From assembly GCA_963678275.1 (NCBI GenBank), contig OY782765.1:1922001-1986000 (forward strand): a stretch of 64,000 bases of DNA, written 5' to 3'. The notes beneath the pieces are model-generated. The model had not been told where the DNA came from. It did not search any database and saw nothing but the letters and a program-made list of their open reading frames with translations. Positions 35,693-45,464 of the stretch are shown piece after piece. Position 1 is the stretch's first letter; every line of letters starts with the position of its first letter. Origin of the DNA: G963677445 sp963678275 (lineage in GTDB: Bacteria > Bacteroidota > Ignavibacteria > Ignavibacteriales > Melioribacteraceae). A program made the position numbers and the translations under genes.

Positions 35693-37546
35693 ATGGTAAT
35701 CAGATTATTACGTTCTGTTCTACCTTTGTTATTTTTTGTTCTTATGGCATTTGTTTCCGAAAATACAGTCGCGCAGCAAAGAAATCCTGTTCTTGAATAC
35801 TGCACAGGGACCTGGTGCCCCTGGTGCCCCTGCGGTCATGAAATTATCAACAATGATATTCTTCCCAATTATCCCAACGCTATTATTTTAGGTTATCATT
35901 ATGGTGACGAATTCGCGGGCTTTTATGGCAGCGGTATTATGAACAGCCTGGGCTTCAGTTCTTATCCTACAGGAATAGCTGACAGAACTTCAGCCCCTGT
36001 AAGCCGTTCACAATGGTACAGCCGTGTCGCAAACCGCAATACAGTGCCGGCGACCGTTGATATTACTTATGATAAATCGTGGAACGCGTCATCCAGAACT
36101 TTTTCAGTTACGGTTAATGTTAGTCCTCTGACTTCATTAGATGGTGAATACCTTATGCATGTCGTACTGACCGAAGAAGGTCTTACTTCTTACCAGGCCG
36201 GAAACAGCTCATGCACCGGTGGAAGCAATTACCGACATTCTCATATAGTACGCGCTGTGATGAACGGTCAGGCCGGAACAGTTCTGAATGCAACATCTCC
36301 ATGGAACCCCGGCACTACAATATCAAAAACAGTCACTTATTCAGTTGACGCCGGATTTGATGAAGAAGAATGCCACGTCGCGGTTTTGGTTGGAAAGAGC
36401 GCCTCTCCTCTTTCAACTGCCGAAATTCAGCAGGCAGTTGAGTTTGAACTTCTCGGCGGAGCAAGCTACAACATCTTTGTGAACGAAGGATGGAACATGA
36501 TTTCAGTGCCTAATGAAACTGCTGATATGACAGTATCATCTCTATTCCCGAGCTCCTCCTCAAATGCTTTCGCCTTCAATAACGGTTACGTACAGGTTGA
36601 AGAACTTGATAACGGAATCGGATACTGGCTGAAGTTTGATGGTCAGGAAGGATTTGATATCCAGGGAACCGCTCCCACAGGCGATATTCAGCTTAATGAA
36701 GGCTGGAACCTGATCGGGCCTTACAACGTTAATGTCGCGACCGAAGGAATCACCACAAATCCCTCCGGAATAATCGCTTCGCAGTTTTTTGAGTTTAACG
36801 GAGCTTACGCCACATCTTCACTGCTTCAGGTTGGAAAAGGTTACTGGGTAAAAGCAAGCGCGTCTGGTACGATGTCTTATACAACTCTCGCGAAAAAAGG
36901 AGCAAATTCATTTGATACCCCGACTATAAGTGAAGACTGGGGTACAATAACAATCACCGACGCGGCAGGTAATATGACAAGACTTTATGCGGCTAATGGC
37001 GGAACTAATGTTGAAATGTTTGAACTTCCCCCGGCCCCTCCGGCTGAAGTTTTTGACGCCCGCTTTACCTCAGGCAGTTATGTCGAAACTTTTGAGACTC
37101 CGCGGGAAATTGTGTTTAATGCTGTTCAGTATCCTGTTGTAATATCTGTAAACAATACCACTTTGGAACTTAAAGATGTTACAGGCGGAAGTTTTGTTAA
37201 TACAACTCTTTCCGATGGAAATGAAATTGTAATATCAAATGAAAGTGTGAATCGTCTTTCTGTGAATTCTGTTTCTCTCCCTTCCGGGTATGTTCTTGAA
37301 CAAAATTACCCGAATCCGTTCAACCCGACTACAACAATCAAATTTGCTGTTTCTGAAAAAGCTAATGTTAATCTTTCGGTATTTAACCTGCTCGGTCAGA
37401 AGGTAACTGAAATTTTTAACGGTGAAGTTGAAGCCGGATCACACGAAGCTGAATTCAAAGCTGACAATCTTTCTTCAGGTGTTTATATATACACTCTGAA
37501 AGTAAATGAATTTACCACTTCCAGGAAAATGACAATTTTGAAATAA
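35693..37546 (+). CDS. Omp28-related T9SS-secreted protein with WCPWCPC motif
   Basis: 617 residues with a strong ribosome site (CAGGAGG). The signal peptide ends near residue 28. The Omp28/thioredoxin-like domain contains EYCTGTWCPWCPCGHE (Cys37, 42, 45, 47), so a redox CxxC pair is followed by one more Cys. Residues ~265-410 have two NEGWNMISVP/NEGWNLIGPY repeats (a family of beta-barrel-like 'GWN' modules), and the last ~85 residues are the T9SS sorting domain (NYPNPFNPTTTI). It is expected on or outside the cell surface. It ends with a terminator, but the next gene follows within 90 bases. Confidence 0.88.
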   Translation: MVIRLLRSVLPLLFFVLMAFVSENTVAQQRNPVLEYCTGTWCPWCPCGHEIINNDILPNYPNAIILGYHYGDEFAGFYGSGIMNSLGFSSYPTGIADRTSAPVSRSQWYSRVANRNTVPATVDITYDKSWNASSRTFSVTVNVSPLTSLDGEYLMHVVLTEEGLTSYQAGNSSCTGGSNYRHSHIVRAVMNGQAGTVLNATSPWNPGTTISKTVTYSVDAGFDEEECHVAVLVGKSASPLSTAEIQQAVEFELLGGASYNIFVNEGWNMISVPNETADMTVSSLFPSSSSNAFAFNNGYVQVEELDNGIGYWLKFDGQEGFDIQGTAPTGDIQLNEGWNLIGPYNVNVATEGITTNPSGIIASQFFEFNGAYATSSLLQVGKGYWVKASASGTMSYTTLAKKGANSFDTPTISEDWGTITITDAAGNMTRLYAANGGTNVEMFELPPAPPAEVFDARFTSGSYVETFETPREIVFNAVQYPVVISVNNTTLELKDVTGGSFVNTTLSDGNEIVISNESVNRLSVNSVSLPSGYVLEQNYPNPFNPTTTIKFAVSEKANVNLSVFNLLGQKVTEIFNGEVEAGSHEAEFKADNLSSGVYIYTLKVNEFTTSRKMTILK

Positions 37547-37570
37547 AATATTCTATTTAATGAAACCGGA

Positions 37571-37602
37571 AGGAAGAGGCCTGGGTCTCTTCCTTTTTTT
37601 TA
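37571..37602 (+). terminator. Terminator within the Omp28 gene cluster
   Basis: AGGAAGAGGCCTGGGTCTCTTCCT followed by T7: an eight-base-pair stem. It lies between the first two Omp28 genes and the 37633 gene, so the cluster may be two transcripts or show partial read-through. Confidence 0.85.
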
Positions 37603-37632
37603 TTCACTTATAATTTCAGGCTATAAAATAAA

Positions 37633-38757
37633 ATGAAACTTTTATTCAAAAACCTCAGTGTGAAACTTTTTATTCTTTCTCTTTTGCTGACAGTAACGGC
37701 AAGCGCCCAGAGTTTTTCACTGGAATATGAACATACAGTGATCGCCGATACTCTCGGGACAGAATTTGTATTTGAATTTGAGATAATCAATAACAGCAGT
37801 GAACCCTTAACGGTCAGCGCTGTAAGATACGTTAATGACCTGCCCGATATGTGGATGTCCTCTTTTTGTTTTGAAAACTGCTTCGCCCCTTTCCTCGACA
37901 GCATAGCCACAACTCCCGATTTCGCGAGTGAACCGATTGTCGCGGGCGGCTCCATGCCTATGTCAATCCATGTAACATCGATGGAAAATCATGGAACAGC
38001 TCATCTTCAGGTCAGTGTAAAAGATGAAAATGATTTTTCATCAAATTATCTGCTGGAACTTTACACCACAACTGAATTCACTCAGGGAATGGATGGATTT
38101 TCAGTTGACGTGCATAACCTTTCACTTACCGACACACTCGGCTCCGAAATGGTTTTCGACATGGATATTACCAACGAATCGACCGTTCCGCTTGAACTTG
38201 AGATCGCCAGGACACAGAATGATTTGCCCGATGGCTGGAGTTCTTCCTTCTGCTTTGATGTCTGTTATCCTCCATTTCTTGATACTGTTGTCACAAATGA
38301 AGATTTTGCCACTACCCCTCTCCAGCCTTCAGAAACCAGGGAATTTGCAGTTCATGTTTTCGCTTTTGAAAACCCGGGAACCGCAAACCTCGAAGTGGTA
38401 ATGAAAAACCTTCTTGTTCCCGATGAAATCGAAACATTTAACCTTTCGGCAACAGTTGAAACAAATTCAGTAGAAAACACAGGTATTTCACCCGATAATT
38501 ATTTCCTCGGGCAGAATTACCCCAATCCTTTCAACCCCTCTACAAAAATCAGATTCGGCGTTAAAGAAACCGGTTTTGTTAAGCTTACTGTTTTCGGAGT
38601 TCTGGGAAATAAAGTTGCCGAACTTGTAAACGGTGAGCTCCAGGCAGGTGAATATGAAGTCGATTTTGACGCGGGGGAACTTTCTTCAGGTATATATTTA
38701 TACAGATTAGAGACAAACAATTTCACACAAACTCAAAAAATGATACTGGAGAAATAA
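37633..38757 (+). CDS. T9SS-secreted protein with duplicated cysteine-bearing domain
   Basis: 374 residues with a signal peptide ending SAQ at about residue 24. Two homologous domains (about 25-140 and 150-270) each contain 'DTLGxE.vF..xI.N.S', 'NDLPDxW.SSFCF..C..PFLD' and 'GTA.L.V' patterns, so each has a conserved C-x3-C pair (SFCFENCFAPF and SFCFDVCYPPF). The last ~85 residues are the T9SS sorting domain (NYPNPFNPSTKI). The fold is probably Ig-like. I do not know a function. The stop overlaps the TlpA start by one base (TAATG). Confidence 0.82.
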   Translation: MKLLFKNLSVKLFILSLLLTVTASAQSFSLEYEHTVIADTLGTEFVFEFEIINNSSEPLTVSAVRYVNDLPDMWMSSFCFENCFAPFLDSIATTPDFASEPIVAGGSMPMSIHVTSMENHGTAHLQVSVKDENDFSSNYLLELYTTTEFTQGMDGFSVDVHNLSLTDTLGSEMVFDMDITNESTVPLELEIARTQNDLPDGWSSSFCFDVCYPPFLDTVVTNEDFATTPLQPSETREFAVHVFAFENPGTANLEVVMKNLLVPDEIETFNLSATVETNSVENTGISPDNYFLGQNYPNPFNPSTKIRFGVKETGFVKLTVFGVLGNKVAELVNGELQAGEYEVDFDAGELSSGIYLYRLETNNFTQTQKMILEK

Positions 38758-39260
38758 TGAAAAACCTGATGATCATTCTTCTTATCTTGACCGCCGGATT
38801 CCTATATGCCCAGGAAGAAAAAACTACTGAAGGAACAAAGGCTCCAAATTTTATCCTGGAAGATATTGATGGCGATGATTTTGAATTAAGTGAAGCTCTG
38901 GGTGAAGGCCCTGTTATTATTAGTTTCTGGGCAACCTGGTGTAAACCTTGCCGTGATGAACTTAAAGAACTCACAAAAATCTATGAGGAATTAGAGGAAA
39001 AAGGACTGACCGTTCTCGCTATATCAACCGATGATGAAAAAACAGTCGGCAAGGTTAAACCTTTTGTGAAATCAAAGGGAATTCCTTTTACTGTTCTTCT
39101 GGATACCAATAGTGAAGTTATTAAAAGTTTTTCGGGGTATATTCCTCCTCACCTTGTAATACTTGATAAAGCCGGCAACATAGTCTATACCCATTCAGGT
39201 TATTCAAAAGGGGTGGAAATAGAAGTAAAAGAAATTGTTGAAAAACTGATAAACGGATAA
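38757..39260 (+). CDS. TlpA-like periplasmic thioredoxin
   Basis: 167 residues with a signal peptide ending YAQ at residue 19. The thioredoxin motif WATWCKPCRDELKEL gives Cys62 and Cys65, and the cis-proline region is SGYIPPHLVILDKAGN. It belongs to the TlpA/ResA group, which reduces periplasmic disulfides, often in other proteins. Its place between cysteine-paired secreted proteins suggests it is their redox partner, an inference from context. Its start overlaps the upstream stop (TAATG) and it is six bases ahead of the next gene. Confidence 0.93.
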   Translation: MKNLMIILLILTAGFLYAQEEKTTEGTKAPNFILEDIDGDDFELSEALGEGPVIISFWATWCKPCRDELKELTKIYEELEEKGLTVLAISTDDEKTVGKVKPFVKSKGIPFTVLLDTNSEVIKSFSGYIPPHLVILDKAGNIVYTHSGYSKGVEIEVKEIVEKLING

Positions 39261-39266
39261 TTTTTA

Positions 39267-40583
39267 ATGAGAAATACCCGGAAACTTTTTATCGTCCTGG
39301 CGCTTTTTTTCCTCTCAGTTTCGTCGAACGCGCAGGATAGAAACATTGTGCTTGAATATATTACCGGCAGCTGGTGCAGTTACTGCGCCTGCGCTGCCGA
39401 TACTATTTATAATAAAATTTTGCCCGAATTCCCCGACGCCGTTATTCTGGCCTATCACGGTGGACCGGATCCATATTCCCCCTTTCCCGGTGATTCTATA
39501 AAACAGATACTCGGTTTCACGGGATATCCTACGGGAATTATCGATCGTGTAACCTCTCCCGAACAAGATGACTCCTGGTATCAGAAATTCGCTGAGCGGG
39601 CCGGGTATGAACCGACATGTGATATGCAGGTTAACTCCAAATATAACATAGCTGAAAAAAAGCTGCATATCAGCGTGACAGCCTGGGCAAGGGTTGAACT
39701 TATCGGCAGTTATTACGTTAATCTTGTGCTTCTTGAGGACAGCCTCGTTTCGCCCCAGACAGGAAGTGACGACTGCCCCGGCTCAGATACCTGGGTTCAT
39801 AATAATGTTGTCCGTGATATGATCAACGGAGCTTATGGCGACGTTATCGCGTGCTGCTCAGCCTGGATGCCCGGTGTGCCCAGGTATTATGATTACACTT
39901 ATAATATACCGGACAATGTTAACATCGAAAACTGTAAAATCGCTGCTGTTATTTATGAATATATGGTTCCTCTTAACAAAGCCCAGGTGCAGCAGGCGGA
40001 TGTTGTATCGGCTGATTCTCCCCCGACGCCTGTCGAGCTGACCTCATTCAGCTTCGATATCGGGAACGGAAATATTCTGCTCCACTGGGTTACAGCCAGC
40101 GAAACGAATAATTATGGTTTTGAAATTCAAAAATCGGAAGATGGAAATACATTCAAAAAGGTCGGATTTATTGAAGGAAAAGGCACAACAGCCGAATTTT
40201 CAAATTACTCCTTCACTGACTCCCCCGCGAATGGAAAAGTCCTCTATTACCGCTTAAAACAAATTGATTTTGACGGGAAAGCTGAATTATCCGATATTCT
40301 GACAGTAAACATTTCTGGTGAAAAAAGCTTCCGTCTTTCGCAAAATTATCCCAACCCATTTAATCCGTCGACCGTAATTCCTTTCTCAATCGCGGAAAGA
40401 TCTTTTGTTACACTAAAGATATTTAACGCGCTCGGAGAACTTGTTGCTGCTCCGGTTGGTGACTTTCTTGAAGCGGGAATTTACAGGATAACTTATAACG
40501 CCGACCTTCCGGCAGGCATTTATTACACCTGTCTGAGTGTTGAAGAGAGGTCGGAAACAATTAAAATGATTCTTCTGAAATAG
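39267..40583 (+). CDS. Omp28-related T9SS-secreted protein with WCSYCAC motif
   Basis: 438 residues with a signal peptide ending NAQ near residue 23. EYITGSWCSYCACAAD (Cys37, 40, 42) aligns with the WCPWCPC motif of the 35693 product, with the same extra Cys two residues after the pair. Similar Omp28 segments follow (LAYHGG, GYPTGIIDR, VHNNVVRDMINGAYG). Residues ~255-345 are a fibronectin-like domain common in T9SS proteins (LTSFSFDIGNGNILLHWVTASE). The last ~85 residues are the sorting domain (NYPNPFNPSTVI). It is probably a paralogue of the 35693 protein. Confidence 0.88.
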   Translation: MRNTRKLFIVLALFFLSVSSNAQDRNIVLEYITGSWCSYCACAADTIYNKILPEFPDAVILAYHGGPDPYSPFPGDSIKQILGFTGYPTGIIDRVTSPEQDDSWYQKFAERAGYEPTCDMQVNSKYNIAEKKLHISVTAWARVELIGSYYVNLVLLEDSLVSPQTGSDDCPGSDTWVHNNVVRDMINGAYGDVIACCSAWMPGVPRYYDYTYNIPDNVNIENCKIAAVIYEYMVPLNKAQVQQADVVSADSPPTPVELTSFSFDIGNGNILLHWVTASETNNYGFEIQKSEDGNTFKKVGFIEGKGTTAEFSNYSFTDSPANGKVLYYRLKQIDFDGKAELSDILTVNISGEKSFRLSQNYPNPFNPSTVIPFSIAERSFVTLKIFNALGELVAAPVGDFLEAGIYRITYNADLPAGIYYTCLSVEERSETIKMILLK

Positions 40584-40594
40584 TAAATTCGGTA

Positions 40595-42139
40595 ATGAAA
40601 ATCATGAAAAAAATACTGGTTATTTTTCTTCTTTTTGCTCCTTTATTTTACTCACAATCTCTTCCTTCACTGGAAAATATAAAACTTCCGGACGGACTTA
40701 AAGTCTATAATCACTTTGAATATTCCTTTGATGTGGAAGATGAAAATGAAATTCTTGAAAACTGGTTAAATATCGATTACCGATATGGAGCATTCACTAC
40801 AGGGATAAGGTTTGAACATTTTCAGCCCAATGATCCCAATCCCTCTATATCCCGCGGCAAAACCCGGTTTTCTGAAATTGATTTCAAGTATCTCAAATTT
40901 GATCTCGGCAACAAACGTGAAGGCCTTTCGATAACCGCCGGTAACTATTATGCCCTTTTTGGAAGAGGTATGGTTCTCAAAAGTTATGAAGACCGCAACG
41001 TAAGGGTCGATAATAACCTGCTGGGTGTAAAATTTGAAGCACGTTATAAAAAGTTTGTCCTTACCGCTCTCAGCGGTATGCCGGCAAGTGATCAGAATGA
41101 ACGCAAAGATCTTCTGCATGCCGCCGATCTTATGTATAAAGGATTTAAAAAATTCAAACTGGGAGCCTCATTTGCCTCCAGTGATCCCGAATCGGAAAAT
41201 GAAGCCCGCACACGCCTTGCCGCTTTTCGTATTATGCCCTCGATATGGAATTTCGATTTTTATGCCGAATATGGCATGAAATTCAATGATGATATTAATG
41301 AAGAGTATTTTAATAATGATGAACCCTTTATCGGGAAGGCATTATATGGAAGCATGAACTTTTACTATGGTAAATTTTCGATGGCTGCCGAGTATAAACT
41401 TTATGATAACTTTGCTTTTGAATCGGGGGATAAATCGGTTGCTTATAATAATCTACCCGCCGTTAGAAGGAATTACGCTTATTTTCTTCTCAACAGGCAT
41501 CCATCTCCACTCAATCAGAACAATGAAACCGGTTTCCAGGTTGAAGCCTGGTATACGCTTAGTGATGAAACATCATTCAACGCAAGTTACAGTCAGACAG
41601 AAACCCTCGATGATAATTCACTTTACCAGAAAATCAGGGGCACTTCTCTCGATACCAGGACACAATTTAAAGAAGCCTTCGGTCAGATAAGCCATAGCTG
41701 GAATAAAAAACTGACAACCACCGCCGCTTTCGGTTATACCGAAGAAGCATCTTCGAGCACAAAAAGTATTACCCCGATAATTGAGAATAAGTATTATATC
41801 GATGATATCAACAGCCTGAAGCTGATTGTCGAACATCAGCATGTGGATAACAGCTTCACAGGGGAAAAATACTTTGACGATGTAATAACATTTGAATACG
41901 CCCGCGCTCCCAGGCTTTCGGTAGCTTTCGTAAGTGAAATGCTTACCAAAGAACCGGAAGAGGGAGAAACAAAAAGAATCTTCTGGAATTTTGTTCAGTT
42001 CGGGTATAAATTCGGTCAGCATACAGATATTTATCTGCTTCTCGGCTCACGTCAGGCAGGTAATATATGTATCGGCGGGGTTTGCCGCTATGAACCTGAA
42101 TTCCGTGGTATAGAACTTAAAATGCACACAAGATTATAA
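40595..42139 (+). CDS. Predicted outer-membrane beta-barrel, DUF6029-like
   Basis: 514 residues with a signal peptide near 1-20 (MKIMKKILVIFLLFAPLFYS). The body alternates aromatic-rich strands ('YKFGQHTDIYLLLGSRQAGN', 'FSMAAEYKLYDNF', 'LTTTAAFGYTEEASS') as in a porin-like barrel and ends in ELKMHTRL. GNYYALFGRGMVLKSYEDR resembles the DUF6029 family that accompanies Omp28 and TlpA genes in Bacteroidetes, as I recall; this is not confirmed here. It may be a transport channel or secretion partner for the operon's secreted proteins. It is the last gene of the cluster. Confidence 0.78.
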   Translation: MKIMKKILVIFLLFAPLFYSQSLPSLENIKLPDGLKVYNHFEYSFDVEDENEILENWLNIDYRYGAFTTGIRFEHFQPNDPNPSISRGKTRFSEIDFKYLKFDLGNKREGLSITAGNYYALFGRGMVLKSYEDRNVRVDNNLLGVKFEARYKKFVLTALSGMPASDQNERKDLLHAADLMYKGFKKFKLGASFASSDPESENEARTRLAAFRIMPSIWNFDFYAEYGMKFNDDINEEYFNNDEPFIGKALYGSMNFYYGKFSMAAEYKLYDNFAFESGDKSVAYNNLPAVRRNYAYFLLNRHPSPLNQNNETGFQVEAWYTLSDETSFNASYSQTETLDDNSLYQKIRGTSLDTRTQFKEAFGQISHSWNKKLTTTAAFGYTEEASSSTKSITPIIENKYYIDDINSLKLIVEHQHVDNSFTGEKYFDDVITFEYARAPRLSVAFVSEMLTKEPEEGETKRIFWNFVQFGYKFGQHTDIYLLLGSRQAGNICIGGVCRYEPEFRGIELKMHTRL

Positions 42140-42154
42140 TTTAATTTACTCCGC

Positions 42155-42200
42155 CACTCTCCCCTCCCCTTCATAAGGGGAGGGGCCGGGGGTGGGGTTA
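42155..42200. repeat. GC-rich palindromic repeat after the barrel gene
   Basis: CTCCCCTCCCCTTCATAAGGGGAGGGGCCGGGGGTGGGG: arms CCCCTCCCC and GGGGAGGGG around TTCATAA. No T-run follows, so it looks like a dispersed repeat rather than a typical terminator, although it may stop transcription. Confidence 0.7.
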
Positions 42201-42251
42201 TAACTATCAATTATTTCTTATAATGAGCTTCCCCCTGTAACAGCTCAATTC

Positions 42252-43556
42252 TTACTTTTCAATCTCAACTTTAACAGCTTTCGATTCCTTTACCAGTCTC
42301 CAGAATATTGCCGATAGCGCGAGACTGACAGCGGCAATGATAAATACAATATTTTTGTCAGTTGCTGATTCAACAAAACTTCCAACCACATAACTGACAA
42401 AAAGCTGCGGAATTACGATAGAAAGATTAAATATTCCCATAAAAAATCCCATTCTGCTCTTTTCGGCATATTCCGACATGATGGCGAACGGAAGGCTCAC
42501 AATCGCCGCCCAGCCGATACCAACAACAGCCATGAGAATGTAAAGAACAATTGCGTCAGCAACAAACATTAGGATAAGAAAATATCCCAGGGCCATAAGG
42601 GCTATACAGGAGGCCTGAACTTTTATCCTTCCGAATTTTTCGGTTAAGGGCTCAAGAACCAGCGCAGGAAGAATAAAACCGACTGTATTAAGCACCGCGA
42701 ATGAATAGGCAATGATCTGGCCCGTTTTATCATTGATCGAACTGATCATTTGTTCAGTCGCGTTTTCAGGAGTAGGATTAATTTTCTGGTTGATAAAAGC
42801 GATAATAAATACAAACATAGTCTGAACGCCAATCCATGAAAAACCATTGGCGAGATAAATCCTGAATAACTGTCCCCAGTCTGCTTTTTTCTTTTTGGTT
42901 TCTTTTATTTCCGCGTTTTCATCCTCTTTTTCCTCTTCCGAAAAGTCGCGGCTTTCGGTAATAAAAAATGTCGGTACAATTGAGAAAAGAAGAATGACAA
43001 CAGCGCCGAAATAAATCAGGTTATAATTGCCAAACCACGCTCCGAGAAGATAGGCGAAAACACCAAAAAAGCCTGAGATAGTCTGCATCCAGGTATATCC
43101 TTTGGTCCTGGCCGATCCTTCAGGTGTAACATCGGATATAAGAGACCTGGTAGGATTAAAGCTTACATTAATGGCCAGGTCAAGGGTAAGGGCAATAATA
43201 ATGGCCACCGCTATCAGGCTTCCCATCCCCAGGAATTCGTTGATCTCCCTTAACCAGGGAAGAGCGATCAGCATTCCCGCCGCGAGTGTGCCTCCTATAA
43301 GGATAAAGGGGCGGCGGCGTCCTCCCCAGAACCAGACTTTGTCACTTATCACCCCTATTAATATCTGGCCGATAATTCCTGCCAGCGGACCTGCCGACCA
43401 GATTATTCCGATATTCTTGTAATCAAGCCCGTACTGGGTATTAAGGATCCAGCTTAATACCGCAATCTGGATTGAAAGCGCGAAACCCATCGCTGTCGCC
43501 GGCAAAGAGAGAATCGCGTAAAACGGATTGGTTAATTTTTTCTGAATTGCTAACAT
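42252..43556 (-). CDS. MFS transporter, SLC45/sucrose-transporter-like
   Basis: 434 residues and twelve helices. GFALSIQIAVLSWIL, IIWSAGPLAGIIGQILIGVISDK and WGGRRRPFILIGG are the signature of the SLC45/SUT group: the SAGP and GRRRPF motifs. A long acidic cytoplasmic loop lies between the halves (~205-232, EEEKEDENAEIKETKKKK). It probably moves a disaccharide or similar sugar with protons. No sugar hydrolase is adjacent. It is the only gene on the minus strand between the Omp28 cluster and a 1.9-kb repeat island. Confidence 0.85.
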   Translation of the reverse strand: MLAIQKKLTNPFYAILSLPATAMGFALSIQIAVLSWILNTQYGLDYKNIGIIWSAGPLAGIIGQILIGVISDKVWFWGGRRRPFILIGGTLAAGMLIALPWLREINEFLGMGSLIAVAIIIALTLDLAINVSFNPTRSLISDVTPEGSARTKGYTWMQTISGFFGVFAYLLGAWFGNYNLIYFGAVVILLFSIVPTFFITESRDFSEEEKEDENAEIKETKKKKADWGQLFRIYLANGFSWIGVQTMFVFIIAFINQKINPTPENATEQMISSINDKTGQIIAYSFAVLNTVGFILPALVLEPLTEKFGRIKVQASCIALMALGYFLILMFVADAIVLYILMAVVGIGWAAIVSLPFAIMSEYAEKSRMGFFMGIFNLSIVIPQLFVSYVVGSFVESATDKNIVFIIAAVSLALSAIFWRLVKESKAVKVEIEK

Positions 43557-43778
43557 TTTAGGACATCTACCTTATAAAAAGTTGAAGAAAAATTAATCTG
43601 CCCTAAATTAGTATTTTTGAATTAAATTGCAACCTTTTTATTTTAAGTTAATAACTCTCTTTATCCCCTTTAGCTGAAGTCCCCTTCGATTGTTAGTTTT
43701 TCCCCTCTCTCTTCCCAATAATCGTAATCATAGACTGGCAAGCCAGAGTAGGAATTAGGAATTAGGAATTAGGAATTA

Positions 43779-43906
43779 GGCTCTTATCACCACACTAACG
43801 TCAACATGTTGAGGATAATCTAAGGAGCAAAATTTGTCAAAAAGCCCGCCAATAACATGTTGCCGATAGACAGGCCGAGATTTTAAATCCAAAAACCGGC
43901 TGAGCC
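43779..43906 (-). repeat. Five-copy 130-bp repeat, copy D
   Basis: Reverse-strand copy. It ends ATAAGAGCCTAATTCC and starts GGCTCAGCCGG. The frame reads VYRQHVIGGLFDKFCS, PQHVDVSVVIRA, stop. The flanking 200 bases match those of copy B. Confidence 0.85.
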
Positions 43907-45284
43907 AAAATTTCAATATTGTACTAACCGCTCCCACGGGGAATTCACTGCGTGAACACCCCGTGGCTATTAGGTTTAACCCCCTTCGGGGGATTTTCCT
44001 AAGCTCTGCCTGGGGAAAATTTAGGCAACTTAACAATAATATTCTTGCTTTTTTTGGCAGAATATTGAATTGAGTAAATTGATTTAAATAGTCGTACTCG
44101 TACTCAGCGAAGCGGTACTCGTTATCGTACTCGAAAAATTCGCCATAGAAAAATAAAGCCGAGTACGAGGACGATTACGAGAACGTTTTTTTTGAATTTC
44201 TTTTTGGTTCTGGCTTTGCCAGCTTAGGAATTAGGTGATTTTGTGGCTATTCTTCCACCTCAATCAAAAAAATCTGCGTAATCAAAAAAATCTGCGGCTC
44301 TCTTGACCTTATTAATTGTTAATTGTTCATTATTAATTGCATTCTTGCCATTTTACATAGAATTTAACTGCTAATGGAATAATCGTAATCATAGACTGGC
44401 TGAACCAGAGACAGATGCGACCAACCGGTGGCTGAGCGGAGTCGAAGCTACCGCCGCTGGTTTCGATCCGCCGCGGCGGACTTACCTCCGGCTGTGTTCA
44501 TGAAAATTTTTCCATTTTGCGTAGAATTTGACTTCTTACGGAGTAATCTGGCGAGCCAGAAAAAAACAGGCCGTCAAACTGAAAGTTAAAACTCTTTCTC
44601 CGCGGGCTTTGCGTTTTCTTTTCTTTTACGCTCTTTGCGTGGAACTCGATCCTGGGATAATTCAATATAATTATTAAGATTTTTGTGGGATTTATCGCCC
44701 ACTTTCCCATCTAAATCTGTAGCACACCAAATTCTTTAAATTATTATTTGTTCATTATTAATTATTAATTGCATTTTTGCCATTTTGCGTAGAATTTAAC
44801 TTCTTACGGAATAATCGTAATCTTAATCACTCCATTCCTGAGCTGAATTTTTCACCCGATCATTGGATGATTCCTTAGAACATCTCGCCCGTTTGAATAA
44901 GGTTAATAAGGTTTAGTTTGGTCGGGTAGTTCTGATACTACTAAGGTAAAAAATCAAAAATCAGGTTTCATTACATTCTTTTCATTCGTAATTCGTAATT
45001 CGTAATTCGTAATTTCTTTTGGGATTTGGTGATTTTGTGGCTTTCTTCCACCTCAATCAACGAAATCTGCGTAATCAAAAAAATCTGCGGATTTCTTGAC
45101 CTTATTAATTGTTAATTGTTCATTATTAATTGCATTCTTGCCAGTTTACGGTTAACAAGGTTTAGTCTGGTCGGGTGGTTTCCTGTTCTACTAAGGTTAA
45201 AAAATAAAGAATAAGGTTCTTTCCACTTGTTATTTATTCACTGCCTCGTTAAAGGTTCTAAATAAATTCGATATGGATTATACC

Positions 45285-45447
45285 GTGTACCTGACGGCAC
45301 ACTTGTTTGTTTCTTCTTTTGTTTCTGCCAATATTTTTCCCATGACAGGGCAATATTACACATCATTTTTTTCTCCCGTTAGGGACATCCTATTGGTAAA
45401 AAAGAGATACACAAAATATTCGCTGCGCCTTGAGGAACACCATATTT
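45285..45447. mobile_element. Small nested-type TIR element, free copy
   Basis: Left end ACCGTGTACCTGACGGC (~45285) and right end GGAACACCATATT (~45440) enclose a TTCTCCCGTTAGGGACA hairpin and the two TACCAATAT-like sites seen inside X1 and X2. The outer CAGAACTCCTGA ends are absent, so this is the inner element alone. Confidence 0.72.
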
Positions 45448-45464
45448 ACAATCCGGAATAAAAA

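Larger units (their letters stand above)
43557..45464. other. Repeat island of 1.9 kb without genes
   Basis: Modules in order: GGAATTA heptamers (43750-43778); copy D of the five-copy repeat (43779-43906, reverse); palindrome pair CCCGTGGGAG/CCACGGGG (~43930-44000); a ~220-bp segment (44030-44245) nearly identical to 48123-48340, containing TCGTACTCGTACTCAGCG; ~45-bp modules at ~44343, 44508 and 44772; a CCGCCGCGGCGG region (~44450); AATAAGGTTAATAAGG modules (44890, 45145); GTAATTCGTAATTCG (~44990); and the small inner TIR element (45285-45447). Open frames inside (for example 43776-44036 and 44498-44710) are repeat products. Confidence 0.75.
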
